From contig JBBHKE010003112.1 in the NCBI GenBank assembly GCA_037447655.1, positions 1 through 64,000 of the forward strand: DNA of 64,000 nt, given 5' to 3'. Shown one piece after another: positions 36,801 to 49,375 of this stretch; position 1 is the first letter of the stretch, and each line of letters opens with the position of its first letter. The position numbers were made by a program, and so were the translations under genes. The notes beneath the pieces were generated by a model. It saw nothing but the letters and a program-made list of their open reading frames with translations. It was not told where the DNA came from and did not search any database. The DNA comes from Zygnema cylindricum (taxonomy: Eukaryota > Streptophyta > Zygnematophyceae > Zygnematales > Zygnemataceae).

Positions 36801-39800
36801 AAGCCGATTTAAGCGACAAACAAAAACAGTAAAGTTAATAACGATACACAGTGTAGTGGCGTGTAGCCTAATACCGAAATCCTAGATTCTAGGCCAGACA
36901 AGAGAGAAGATACCAGAGTTCCCAATGTAATCTAGCAAACTGTGAACGTCCGTCGAACAAGGGTATTTTCAACAAGATTTCTTTTCATGGAGATAGCTAA
37001 TTTGCCCAGAACCCCTACCTGGTTCACCCAAACACTGACACGTCGTCTGACAGTGCCACCTGGCACACCCAAAGCTGTTGCCAGCTCCCCATTAGTCCAT
37101 CGAGGCCTCTGTTCAAATAGGGAAATGGCAGCTGCCTGGACAGGTGTCACCACAAACTGTGCCGATCTGTCCTCAAACTGAAGCTCTAACTGCATTTACA
37201 ACAAACACCAGTACACTGGGAATCGCTATTAGCATTAACAAGACTGATTAGGCGCCGTTTTTTTTTTTTGACCCTGAGCATAAAATAGCGTTAATAATTA
37301 CCTTTTCTATTCTTAATGTTAATTTCAAAAATCGTCCACGTCGCTCGGACTTAAATAATTTAATAACTCTATAGACCCCACTTTCTTAACGTCAATAGCG
37401 ATTCACTGTGTACCATGCCTTCCCCAAATGTCCATCAACCCCGACCATCAACCAGTTGACCTGTGTTTGAATATTTTCTTTTGTTTGTTTTGAACAAGTT
37501 TGAAACAAAAACGTTTGATGTACAAAAATCACCACAAGTTCCCATCCACTCCTGGCAGGTTCTGATGCGTTTTTTTCTTTTGTTGGTTATCGAGTTAGAT
37601 GAAAAATGAAGCAAGGGTGAATAGATGGTATGTGTGTGACACGTTTCCATGCGCAAGGAAAACGAAACCGTGCCCTAAAATTCAAGGGCTTAGATGTACA
37701 AGTAAGAAAATTGCAGCATATTTGAAACAAGAAATATGTCGAGTGGAGATCATTGCAAGTGGAGAGTCGACAACTACACTTGCGCTCCTTGTTAGCCCTT
37801 TAGCCCCCATGGCCCTGAAGGCCTTGATACTAATTTCCCTGAACCTTAAAAACTCCCTGAATTTTGAAAGCCTCAATCTTACCAGGAATCTCACAGCTCT
37901 CAGTCCTCAATGTCACGGGACGTGCTACCAAAATATTTACCGCTAAAACAATTAAAAAAAAAAATGGGAAAGACAAAAAAAAACTTCTTAAAAAAACAAT
38001 CATAAAATGAGTCAATGCCCTTCCTAGTTTCCAACTAAAATGAGCCAATGCTACAGGAACGCTTCCTCGTTTTTAGCTTTAACATAACTTTAACTTTACC
38101 TTCACCTCTTAACATAAAATGAGTCGATACTAAAGATAACTCTTTCCTCATTTCCAACTTTATCCTCACCTTGACTGACCCCAAGTTCCGAAGCCAGCGC
38201 AGTTTTCTAGGAGACTTGAGGGAATTGTAATGCTGTCCATAAACTTCCATAAGGCGCTCCACAGCAGGCGGAAGATTGACAGCTTCTTCCTGCAAAAACA
38301 AGAACCTTGCCACTTATTCATTTTATTTTCTTGACACAGAAGCTTTCATCTTCTCAGGTGCACTTTCTGCATCTACAGATCTACTGTTTCTAATCCATTG
38401 TCTATTGCATCCTTTATTGCATATTTTACAAGACAACTCGCTCAGCATAATTCTTCTTAGCAGATCCTGCCCAAGTGTACTTTATCGCAGAAGCTTTCAC
38501 ATATCAAGAAACTCACTTCCATAGAGGTAAAGCTAAGTAATAAATGAATGTTAACCCCAACCTGAAACGGTGGCCAAAACAATGTCGAAACAATCGTTGC
38601 ATTGAAGACCTCCAGTGTTGCTTCTTGATCGACCGACGATTGCCAATTTGAACTATTGCCTCGATTTCCAGAGCCTGGGATTTGTGAGAGAGACAGTCCC
38701 ATATTTGGACCTTTTGCTCCTAACCTTAATGGTTGCATTCTCTGCCTCCATGCAGTCTGTCCTGTTCTGCTGCCTGGAGCCATATCACTACTCCCCCTCC
38801 CTTCCCCAACTGAATCCCCTCCTCCTCTTCCTCCAACACCTAACTGTTGACCCAATGGAAAGTAAAGGCCAGGAATTTCATGATCAGAATAACTGGTACC
38901 AATACTACCCCTATTTGCCTCATCAGGGGGAAGCGGGGCATCCCCGCCGAAGTCCGGAAAGGTCACCATTCCCTCGGAAACGAATCCACCAAACATTGTA
39001 TCGTGTGTCGGAAATTCTTGAGAGAGAGTTAAATCGTGACTTGTTTGGTTTGAGGCTACAGCAGGAGCAGTACTAGTGGGGATAAATTGACCACTCTCAA
39101 CTGAGCTGGGAGGAGTATATTTAACCTGAAAATTAGATATTGGAGTGAAGGACGGGGAAGTGGTTGAAGGGGAAGGAGAAGGTGTCGGGGACGGAGATAG
39201 AGGAGTCACAAGGCCTTCTGAGACTGGCGCCTTCATGGCTAACCTTTTAATGTTGGCATTTACACGTTTAGAATCACTGATGTCCTTCAACATTACTTCG
39301 CAATTTTGAAGACTGCTCTCTCCAAAACGAAGCTGATGAACCCCGGATGTCCGCAAACAGCCATAATGACCAGAATCAGAGACCACATAAACTTTGTTAA
39401 GAACGAAATTGCAGAAGAACCATAGGACATTTATGCAAAAATCTATTGAAGGACTACGTCAAATACGTTAGTTCCCAAAATGAAATAGTAAAATTCCAAC
39501 ATAAATCCTTGGATAGAAACTTCTGTTTTCCTCTCGACAAGCTGCTTGCTCAGATCAAAAATAGCTTACACTGGCTGAAGCCAAACACCCAACTGCTATG
39601 CATAGATCTAGTAAACGTCCCTCTGTTTCCTTCTTGCTCTCTCTCCCAATAGCGCTGTAAGTCACTCCCTCAAGTCGAGAAATTAAAAAAGGAACCTTCT
39701 ATCACCAAAATTGAGGTTTCGAATGAGGCCATACCTTGAGAAGCTCCAAAGTACGAATCTCCTTATCAGTGTCGTAGTCTGTCTTGGTAATCAATCTGTC

Positions 39801-40358
39801 AGCAAGCATCACTCTATGTTCAGCCATGAGTGGTTCCTTTGTGCCTGCAATGCCCACTAAAAGACGAACCATGTCCTGTCCTCTCCGCATCCTCCTCATC
39901 GGATCTGAGTCTACAGGGTCAGGCTCCCATCTGATAAAACTCCCCGGAAAAGGCGAATTCAGCATTGTGAAAAACAGAGAATCACCTCATGTCATATTCT
40001 TTATAAATACATATGTATGATGTATATCTATGTATGTATGCATATATATGTGTGTATTTACGCACACACACACACACACACACATACATATATATATACA
40101 AATTTATATATATATATATTATACAATACACAAACATACATACATACACACACATATGCATACATACGTACATATATACATACATTAAACACATTGCATA
40201 GATAACATACATTGCATCACTACATACATTTCATACATTACATACCCTAGATACACTCACTACAGACCATACGTACCATACATACCTACGTACATAAATA
40301 CCACACGAACCTATATACGTACATACATACATTATGTACAATACATACATACATACAT

Positions 40359-40400
<42 letters not shown>

Positions 40401-43400
40401 TATATATATATATATATACAAATTACATATATATATGCCATAGTTGTTCAATTCGTGCGAATTTTTCATTTTTGACGATTCCTACGTATTATTCGTGAAT
40501 TTTGAACTTTTCGTTAAAATTCGCTTAGTACTTTCTGTACGGAAAACTGAACAGAAAGTGTAAGATTTTTTTTTTACAAAAAGAGACGTTGCACCATTTG
40601 CGTGCGGTAAGTTTGAATTTCTCTACGACTGTCCTTTTCTACAGAGAAGCCGCCATTAAAACTCCTCTACAAGGAAGCCGCCATTGCTGACGCCACAGAA
40701 GAGGCCACTGAAACTGCCATTGAAGCCATCGTAGACTCTCAGAGAGATAGAGAGAGAAGGCCATGGCTGGCTGTCAGATAGTCTCAGACAGGCAGAAAAT
40801 ATGACTCGGACAAAAAGGTGGTGTTGGCCAGGATTTGATCCTGGCCCTACAGGTTGCCGTGCTAGCCTGTCTAGCAGTTGTCCGTAGCCAGTTGATGTAG
40901 AAGAGCCGATACACACGTGGAGTGCGATAGCTATTTAAATACTTACAATTGGAGAGCGCTCATTTAACGGGAAATGTACAAACTGCGTCACATGAAAAAT
41001 TCAAATTTTGAAAAATGTACAGAATAGTACGGATACATAATCAGGTATGCATTTTAACGAATTTATTAAATCGTTAAATGCGAAACACACGTATTATTCG
41101 CGCGTTCGTTTCGTGGGTACTATGCAATTTGAACAACTATGATATATGCACATATATATGTATGTGTTTAACTTACATATTTTCGTTTGTACAATTTGCT
41201 GTTGTTTGACACATTACAGAAAACGTGTGTTCTTGTCAAATAAGAATTCAGAAGCATGACAAACTTCACTTAAAGAAGGACCATAGTGTTGGACGAGCTT
41301 TCTCTCATGAAGAACGTACAAGATGTAGAACCAAATCCAGCAACTTAAATCACTTTCCTCTAGAACTTCCAGCTGCGAATTTTTTAAATATTTTACATGG
41401 CCATCAGCTTTTACAATATGACCCCAGATCCAACTCAATCATCCCAAAAACAAAAGTGAAGTCTCAATTTCACAGCAAATGAAAGTATCACATTTCAAGT
41501 TTCAAAAAATGACCACACAGCTTGAGTCAACTTATACCAAATAAGTTCAAAAACCCAGCACTACTTGACACTAACTGCAAAACGACCACTTCAATTAACA
41601 TCTGGGACACTAATTCTACTTTTGTCATCCCTTCCTTACCAGCCTGAACCAGATTGAATCTAAACAGATCCCGGTTTCAACTACCCACCTTTCAGCAGCC
41701 ACCAATCCCACCTCCAAAACCCCATCGCCTTCTTCGTCACTCTCATCAAAGTCACCACCAGGTCCAGGTTGGAGCTCCTCTTCCCCTCCCTCCCCATCCT
41801 GAGTCACTCCAATTCCAAGAGTGTTCACACTTGAGTCGTCTGTCAACAACGTCACTATACAGCGGACAGTATCTCTGGAAAAGAAAAACAAGAACAAAAC
41901 AAAAACGTGAAACAAAGAGCAAGACAAAAAAGTAAAATGCCCGTTGTTAACTTTCTGAAAGTACATTCATGTAAAATGAAGTTAGAAATTATTATTTTCA
42001 GTAAGCCATAGCGACAATGAGCAAAACCTTTTGACTCAGGAAAAACACATGCTGGATTTGCGAAATAGTAATGACCGTCATTATTGACAACATTGCAGCT
42101 CCAGGAGATTTACCGGGCACATTAAAACCACTTGGTATTAGTGTTAAAGGGCTAAAGAAATATGCACCTTCGTCCTCGAAGATATTCTTTTATAGGATCC
42201 CCAACAGCATCTAAAAGGACCCCTGTTGGATCAAGGGCTCGTAAAGACTTGACTGTTGACACATAATGACTTAAAATATCGCTTGTCGCCGCGCCAGATG
42301 TCAGCAAACGCTTCTCCAAAGCATTCCGAAAAGACGAAACAAGACGACTTTGATGACCGGTATTTTGGAGACAGTGACGAAGATCAATCAAAGCAGGAAG
42401 ACTGCAAAAAAACGGAAAAAATAATAAAAATAAGTAAAATGTAAATGCATGAACATTCTATTTGTGCATACTACTACACAATCTGAAATAGGCACCATGT
42501 GCTTGAATCCGCGTACAAAAAAAGTCTTATGAAGCTGACCATTTGAGACATCATCTACAATGGTTTAAGATATCACTGATTGGACACGAACAGGTGGGAA
42601 AGGTGAGAGATCAGACTGAACAATGTAAGTCGTCCAGGAGAGAAAACACAAACCCAAATATGCAAATGAAGAACTTATAGGTAATCAGTCAATATCGCTA
42701 AGTAGCCTAAGGCACATACAGTTACTCCAATCAAGAACATTGAAACAATGACATTTGGCAAAATAGCTCAGGTCCACGAATCCTTACCTGTATATACTTG
42801 AATCCTGCAATGTCTCCTTCAATCTTGAAGTGAAAAAAAAGTGCATTGAATTCCTAGAAAACGTCAACTCAAAACAGTAGGCATTCCATTGCCAATGTCA
42901 CACCAAATAATCTAAAAATTTACCTTCCACAAGACAACCAGCTTTAACCATCATGCTTGTCCTCCATGAAATCCGTTTCTTGTCCTCTGAAACACCCACT
43001 GCACAGAATTCATTTCCATTATTACCTTTCTGGATAATCCACAATGACATCGAAAAGCTCGCTTGTCCTCAATTCCCTCAACACTTGATGAGCAAAAAAT
43101 TCCAATCGGAGCCTCCATCTCTCCACCCTCTCCGCCATAGCCCGGTCGACTCCTGGAAAAGAAGGTGCAGGTGAAGCAAGTGGTGACGGAAACGACCGTT
43201 CTTCTCGCCAAGTGGAAACTCCAGTATTCATTGTTAAGGGAGTTCTACTCGGCCATCCTGTCAAAGACTTCCTGGGAGAGGGTGGTAGAAGAACAGTCAG
43301 AAATCTCAACGGCACAGCCTGCAACCAACGGTAAAACACCAAACTATAGGTCATTCACTACTGCATCATCAAACATTTCAAGTGGTTCTCCGAGCTTTAG

Positions 43401-46400
43401 AAAATCTCACCCATCCTATTCATCCTCAGAAGCATGACATTGCATAAAAAAGCATCCAGTACTTAAAATGCGATTGGTCTGTAATTGCACGCCACACTTC
43501 AGTCCAGCAATCTCAAGATCGCCACTCCTTTTTAATATGCTGTTCATCGCTTCATTTCTAGCCATAATGTTGATTTGTCATAAAAATGAACAACTGCCAA
43601 TTACTTCTAGTTGTCCCACACGTAAAATGCCCAACTTGTGTTCTTGTTATACAATGTAACAGTTAGTGTTGTCAACTCACACAGAATAGAAGGTAATCAA
43701 TCGCAAAAATTTGAGCTCTTCTATGCTTGCACCTGAATCCATTGTCTCACGGTTGGAAGAGCTTCACGCTCGTATTGCCCTTTGCATAACTTCATCACCT
43801 TCGCCTGCAATCCCCCAGGGACAAAATATTTTACCAGCCTTTAAGCTACCGTGACAGCCAACCATACATGAACATTATAGTGTATCAACAAGATGAACTT
43901 TTCAAGTTTTGTTTGTGACAAAAGTTCAAAAATTCGAAAAATACATGTCAATTTGCCACACGACAACAATGTATTCTCCGCCAATAGAAAGCTTCAAATT
44001 GTACTTTTTGTAAGCAATCCTACGCGGAATTCAAATCTATCAGAAACTAATCACGAAAGTTCAATACTTAAAACGCAAAACTATTGATATTGAACCGCTT
44101 CGGTTTGACCAGGGTAGTTGTTACGGTACACTGATAGCTCCGATGAGTTAAGACGGATGATTATAGCATAGATGGAGATAATAACATAGCATAGATGGTG
44201 GTCCATGAATAAAAAAACAAAAAATATCCTATTCACTTATACGTTAGCATAAAGACTTAACATCTTTCTTTTAGTATGGTCCAGACTGATTACTGTGAGA
44301 CATAATGTCTGACGAGAATTTATGTACCTTTCAGATTCAAACTTTTATGCCGTGACCACTTTCTGGTCCAATACATTTAATAGAAAGATAAAAATTGTCC
44401 TTCCTGGAAGGATCAATTAGACCACAATTAGACCTTACATGAAACAAAAGGAACAAAGGCCGTCCAGTCAACCTATGAATTAAGTTCCAGCCATCATGAT
44501 TGTGAAACAACTGAAGAATGCAGTTCTCTCACCCTCAGTTCTGAGTAAATCACTGAAGTATAGGCCTCTTCACTTAAGGGAGCTAAACCCACGAACCGCA
44601 ACATCCGCGAGATAGCCGCCAAGTGCTCGGCCCACTCTCGTCCCATCACTCCCGTTGGTCCATGAGGATCTCTTATCTCTTTCAGCATTGGTCCCCGTCC
44701 CCCGTACTTCACTTCTTCCATGTCTACTGTCTCACCATGAGCATCAGCCCACTCTGGTTCACCATCTCCGCTTCTGCCACTCCTCCAAAACTGTTCGTTC
44801 ATCTCTTCAGTAAAGTTGAAGCTTGGTCCTTCATCCCCACCACTCTTTGCTATATGTTGTGTTTCGCTTCGTCTAGGCCATGTTCTGGATCCCATACGCA
44901 GGTCAGGTGTTTGTGCAACAACTGCTTCTCCGGTAATGCTCAAATCTAGGCTAGCACCATCATCAGCAGAATCTGAATGATATTGATCCATCGCGTAAGT
45001 GTCCTCCATTTCAGTCTTCCCCTCCTCTACAACTTGCATCATGTCCTCGTCCACTTCTTCCAAGCATTCATCCACTTCATCCTGCAACTCGTCCTTTTTG
45101 TCCGTTAAAATAACCTCCGCATTGTCCTCCTTCAAACCTCGACTGTCAACATCTGGATCTCCCTCTTCCTCATCTTCAGATCCATCCTCGTCACTTCCAT
45201 CTTCCTCATGGCCATCCTCAGAATTTGCATCTGATGCCTCGTGCCGGTATCTCTGCCTCCTAACAGCCTTGCTAAACTCTTTCAAACGAGAACGAAAATA
45301 AAAGAGAAGCAAATCTGCATCGCAAAACAGTTTTTGGTTCAGAAAAAATATGCCCTTATGGTTTTCAACTTGATCTTGGATAACATTGGTGATGAAAACC
45401 TAAATTTCATTAAATGCCTCAGCAGACTAACACAGTACAGCATCTGCAGGAAGACGGTTTCACTGCTTTACTCTGACCCATTTAAAGAAAAAAACAAAAA
45501 AAAGGTGAAAGTTGTTCCGTCCATCACTGAAGTCCTATACATCACATGACAGCAAAAAGTAAAAAGTCGAAATAGAAACCAAAAGGATGGGCATGCGGCT
45601 TCAATCAAACAAAGATGTTGAGAGCACCTAAGGTTCACACACATTTATTCAGTGATATCCCTTGAAGTTGGTCTGCCTTACCTTTCTGCCATAGACATGG
45701 CGTGTGACCTATTTTTACGACAATTAACAGCAACAGACTTTAACCAAATCAGCCACCAACTTGCCACCCAACATTCCAAACTTCCAAAATCTCCATTCAC
45801 AAGTGAGCTTTAAGATGCCATTTCTTCTTAAACTATCATGCTTGCACTCTAAGGAGGAAAAAACACATTATCAGTTCTCATGATTAAAATCTTTAGCCAG
45901 AACAGGCATGATCAAAGCAACTGCGCAATCATAACAACTTTTGAACAAATTTAACTTATGAAGAAAGTTAACTTTTGAAAATAGTCCTCCTCACCAGAAA
46001 AATGCGGAGGGGCAGAGTTGAGAATCTGTGCGCTAATGGATTGACAATATTCAGCTATCAACCCTTCTCTAAGCTCCTCCTCTTTCTGTCCACCTGCCTC
46101 GTCAACAGAGGAGGTAGGAGTAGACCAGTTGCTACGGGTTGGAAAAGGTCCGGTCCCCCTGTTTGTCGAAATCCCAGGAATTGGGTTCGCGATAGTCAAA
46201 GCAGCCTCTAAAACAGAAAAACAGTTCTCTTGTGCCTCTATAACCGCACTAATTTCTCGCAGAGCCTGGGTAAGACAAACTTCAACCTGGAAGAAAATAC
46301 ATCAATGACGAAGATATGCAAGGAAAAATTAGAGACGTCCTGTAAAAGAAGTAAAAAACCCGGTGGAAGCTGGTACACCTTTTCAATAACTCAATAGTTT

Positions 46401-47585
46401 CCAGATACTTTCCTGGAAATTGCAGCACCTCTGATGACTGGCACTTAGATTCACATGACAATGTTAAAAACATCATTTAGCTTTTTTAAGGTTTGGAGTT
46501 TTTTAAAAGATTAATGTTTGTCGTTTTTCAGGTTTTCCAAGGACGCAGGATGAACAAAGAGGGAAGGAGGAGGGAGGAGGGATGATGAATGATGAATCAA
46601 ATTTAAGAGGAAGGGGGGGTAAACATGTTTAGGGGGTCATTTGGCTGTATTTTAAAAAAAGGAAACAATGGAGCTGCAGTCAAAAAATTCTGGACTTACG
46701 ACAGAAGCATCCCATTTGCTTTGAACATCCCCAAGAGTCGTAAATCGTTCCCAAAACTGAGGCATGTACTGCTCGACAAAATAATTCTGCAAAGATTTGA
46801 AAATTTGACAGAGTCGTTATAATTTTCCTGTAACTGCCTCGAATGGCTATACCTCAAGGACTAGAAGTTGCAAAATATACTCCTTATCCTGCTTGATGGC
46901 ATTTTTCCAACCTTGACTGTGATGTTACTATAGCATACAAATTTATAAGATTACAAAAACTCATACAGTAATTAACACGAGGGAAATCTATCCTCACATT
47001 GAGGGTAAATTGTACAATTTGACGAGTAAGCCGTGCATACGATTACTCAAAAAAAATTTACAAAATATACCATTTACCCTCAAAACGAGGGTAAAACTTC
47101 CATAGTGCAATAGCCGTTTATACATTCCGGATCGCACTCTTTTCATTTTAGTTCTTGGATATTTGGTAACAAGTCCATCAATAAACATTTGTAAATGCGA
47201 CTGATATTGTTATTTAGGGCAACATGCAGACCGAATACAAGTAGTCCGACAATTACATGCTTGAACCTTTCAACATCTTGGTCTAAAGGAGCAAACTCGA
47301 TAACCAATGCGACCTCATGGCATTGACGATTATATTAACATAACATAATGCAACACCAATGCTTACCTTGAGCTTTTCTGATAAATGTCCCGGGAGCACA
47401 TGGCGTAATCCATATTTGCATAAAATGTGAATACTTTCTTGAATTCCAATATTGTCGCCAAATTTCTTTGATACCTGCAAATCTGTCTTTTGTCTCCTTA
47501 CAGCACTTAGTTTGGCCAAATCTTCAAAAACAAACCAAGCGGAGGAAAGCTCCACAAGTCCTGGAGTGTCCGGCAGCTTCGTCAT
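33884..47585 (-). CDS. APC2: Anaphase-promoting complex subunit 2 (cullin-like)
   Basis: Exons in order: 47585-47367, 46916-46853, 46786-46700, 46286-45995, 45278-44533, 43804-43733, 43318-43026, 42401-42168, 41874-41689, 39930-39735, 39332-38562, 38289-38170, 37189-37019, 36147-35950, 35189-35118, 34003-33884. APC2 is the cullin scaffold of the APC/C ubiquitin ligase and holds the RING subunit APC11. Recognised segments: LRLEFFAHQVLRELRTSELF with DVIVDYPES; SHYVSTVKSLRALDPTGV; YLRGRRDTVRCIVTLLTD; RWEPDPVDSDPMRR; RVMLADRLITKTDYDTDKEI; LRFGESSLQNCEVMLKDI; VSTLFWPPFQEEAVNLP; SPRKLRWLRNLGSVKLELQF; and the C-terminal winged helix to DPPYDKTIQQLQAFLNGLM. About 1,280 aa, well above the 800-900 usual, from an acidic Glu/Asp-rich stretch in exon 5 and a Ser/Pro/Gly-rich insert in exon 11. 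The exon 1/2 junction is out of phase, so a micro-exon is probably missing. Start chosen at the ATG 47583-47585. Confidence 0.92.
34050..34135. repeat. TTAG-type microsatellite in the last APC2 intron
   Basis: GTTAGTTAG repeats with a short CCTT run near 34100. Confidence 0.75.
34467..34641. mobile_element. Stowaway-like S element in the last APC2 intron
   Basis: 175 bp, TA on both sides. Ends CACTGTCCGTTGTTATTAG and CACTTCATCGCTATTAG (read inward). Non-coding. Confidence 0.8.
35700..35935. repeat. Degenerate ACCGACAC and AACCAAAACC repeats in an APC2 intron
   Basis: CGATACCGACAACGACACC-like hexamers (35700-35850) pass into CAAAACCAAAACC repeats (35850-35935). A long open frame over them is an artefact. 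Confidence 0.85.
36649..36853. mobile_element. Stowaway-like S element in an APC2 intron
   Basis: 205 bp. Ends CACCGTTCATTATTAGCC and CACTGTGTATCGTTATTAAC read inward; TA is present on the right and CA on the left. More diverged than the others. Confidence 0.6.
37214..37410. mobile_element. Stowaway-like S element in an APC2 intron
   Basis: 197 bp, TA at 37212-37213 and 37411-37412. Ends CACTGGGAATCGCTATTAGC and CACAGTGAATCGCTATTGAC. Confidence 0.8.
40005..40438. repeat. TACATACA / AC / TA microsatellite block in an APC2 intron
   Basis: Alternating (CATA)n, (AC)n of about 20 units near 40360-40400, and (TA)n. It ends at the left boundary of hAT-like element T3, whose target duplication ATATATGC is made of this repeat. 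Confidence 0.95.
40439..41141. mobile_element. hAT-like element T3 in an APC2 intron
   Basis: 703 bp with ends CATAGTTGTTCAATTCG and CATAGTTGTTCAAATTG, flanked by an exact 8-bp duplication ATATATGC (40431-40438, 41142-41149). Its body contains a tRNA-like T-arm. No transposase found. Confidence 0.85.
40818..40910 (-). other. tRNA-like (SINE-like) sequence inside T3
   Basis: On the minus strand CCAGG-ATCAAAT-CCTGG forms a perfect 5-bp T-stem with 7-nt loop; the enclosed GGATCAAATCC matches the pol III B-box consensus at 9 of 11 positions. Upstream GGCTAGCACGGC-type sequence could be a degraded D-arm region. No complete cloverleaf was drawn, so it is more likely a tRNA-derived repeat than a functional tRNA. 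Confidence 0.35.
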
Positions 47586-47764
47586 TTCTTCTCGTCTGAG
47601 AAAACAACTGAAGGTAAATTGAGCATCAATTTCAACATGCGGAGATAGTGGACTACCGCTCTTCTTCTTTGGCTAGCCAATCTCCAGTGCTAAGTACAGC
47701 TGCAGTAATATGACTACAGAACAGTAATTCTCTGAGAAGTTCGAAATTTTAAATTTGAATGCTA

Positions 47765-48180
47765 CAACGCCAATCGCTATTAGCGTGTAGGTTTCATTAG
47801 CGTATACAAATAATTACCGTGGTGTACGCTATTTAAGAATTTGAAAATTTTGGAAAAAATCATACATTCTAATTGTTTGATTATGGTAATTTGGATCTTT
47901 GAAAAAAAAAATGTCGGTCGCAAACATGCTTACACTAATATAAGTTTTCGTACAAAATCTGACAAATCGTACACAAATCGTACATTCACACGGTCGAAAG
48001 GCGGCTGTCGGACGAATATGTGCGAGCGGGATTTTTTACGACCTGGTTTTTTTTCATTTTTAGAACGCACATTCTCATGCGTCCGCGGTTACTAAAACTA
48101 ATTTATTGTAATTTTTAACTTAAAAAGGTACATTTATGTACGGTCTGACACTGACCGTACACCACTCTATTTAAGAGACA
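47765..48180 (+). mobile_element. Left three-quarters of an S element
   Basis: Begins after TA with CAACGCCAATCGCTATTAG and follows the 2676-3235 copy block by block to the 'gaccgtacaccac' segment, where it is interrupted by the next S copy. Confidence 0.8.
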
Positions 48181-48193
48181 ACGGTGTACTGTA

Positions 48194-48410
48194 CACCGCC
48201 AATCGTTATTAGCGTGTAAGTTTTTTTAGCGTATACGAATAATTAGCGTGGTTTACGCTAATTGGGAATTTGGAAATTTTCGAAGAAATCGTCTATTCTA
48301 ATTGAGAATTAGGGTTTTTTTTAAATAGTGTTGATAACTCTATTTGAGAATAAAAATAAAAAAAAGCGGGACGGAATTAGCGTACACAACGCTAATAACG
48401 ATTGGCGGTG
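48194..48410 (+). mobile_element. Internally deleted S element, 217 bp
   Basis: Perfect-looking inverted ends (CACCGCCAATCGTTATTAGC) with TA on both sides. It keeps both ends of the 560-bp subfamily but lacks the middle, the usual structure of a MITE derivative. Confidence 0.85.
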
Positions 48411-48598
48411 TACTGTACAAGACAAGGCTTTACGGTACACAGGCTGTGAAGACGGTAAAATAGTATCAGGTGATACGGTCCTGTACACCACGAATCGTAA
48501 TTAGAGTAATGAAAAAGTTAGAGTAAACAAACCAAAAAAAGCAATTAGAGTAATAAACTCTAATTTATGTGATATAACTTTTTCACAGAGGAAGTTTA

Positions 48599-49375
48599 GG
48601 GTGCGTCTCTATGTACTTCAAACTTAGAGGTTTTTTTTTGTTTTTTAGCGCAGATCCGGCGGACCCGGATTTCGGGTGTCCCTATGTGTACCAAACGAAA
48701 TTGTCACTTAGGGCGTGACGATTGTATACGTCGACAATGCCCATGACGGCTGTCAACGTCTACAATCTGTGATGACCCACGTCATTTTTCGTAACTGCTT
48801 GTGACGTCGCGTGATTTTCGTGACATTGTAGACCTACCGCCCTCCAGCCTGTGCCGTTTCACCGTTGAAGAAGATGCGTTTTGCCTTTGCGTCTATTGTC
48901 GGCTCGACGTGAAATGGCATCGGAACCTTGAGACCCCTGCAAAAAAAAATCCGTACCGGATGGAAACGGACAAAACAAAACAAACTGTGTACTTCTCTTT
49001 GTCGTATTAAACAAAAACGCACAAAACATAGCGAATCGTGTACACTTCCACGTCGCTTGAAACCGTTTGAATTTTTTGAACAAAACAGTACACGTGCGAA
49101 TACGTGTTCCTATTTGTTTATATAAAATCCTTAATTTTAAAACACATCGGCCCTCTATTTTAAAGATAAGGTTGAAGATGACGTTTTTTGTCGTCGAAGT
49201 GGGTCGAAGAACACAAGACGACAAGATGTAGTACATTTTAAATCCGATGATGACGCAAAATGTACTTCTCTTTTTTTCTATTTTATTGTACGGTTGAAAC
49301 TTACGCGGTACGGCTCTAAGTTTTACAGGAAAACGACAGAAAAAAACCCTTACTTAAGCACATAGAGACGCACCC
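48599..49375. mobile_element. PIF/Harbinger-like element H4, nested in an S element
   Basis: 777 bp, TTA on both sides (48596-48598, 49376-49378). Inverted ends are GGGTGCGTCTCTATGTACTT and GGGTGCGTCTCTATGTGCTT. A near-perfect stem lies at 48720-48767. No transposase. Confidence 0.85.
48720..48767. repeat. 17-bp hairpin with two mismatches inside H4
   Basis: GATTGTATACGTCGACA (48720-48736) pairs with TGTCAACGTCTACAATC (48751-48767), about 120 bp from the left end. Confidence 0.8.

Noticed and set aside
48859-49236. Possible transposase piece inside H4
   Set aside because: No DDE or Myb/SANT-like motif; low-complexity translation. H4 is treated as non-autonomous.
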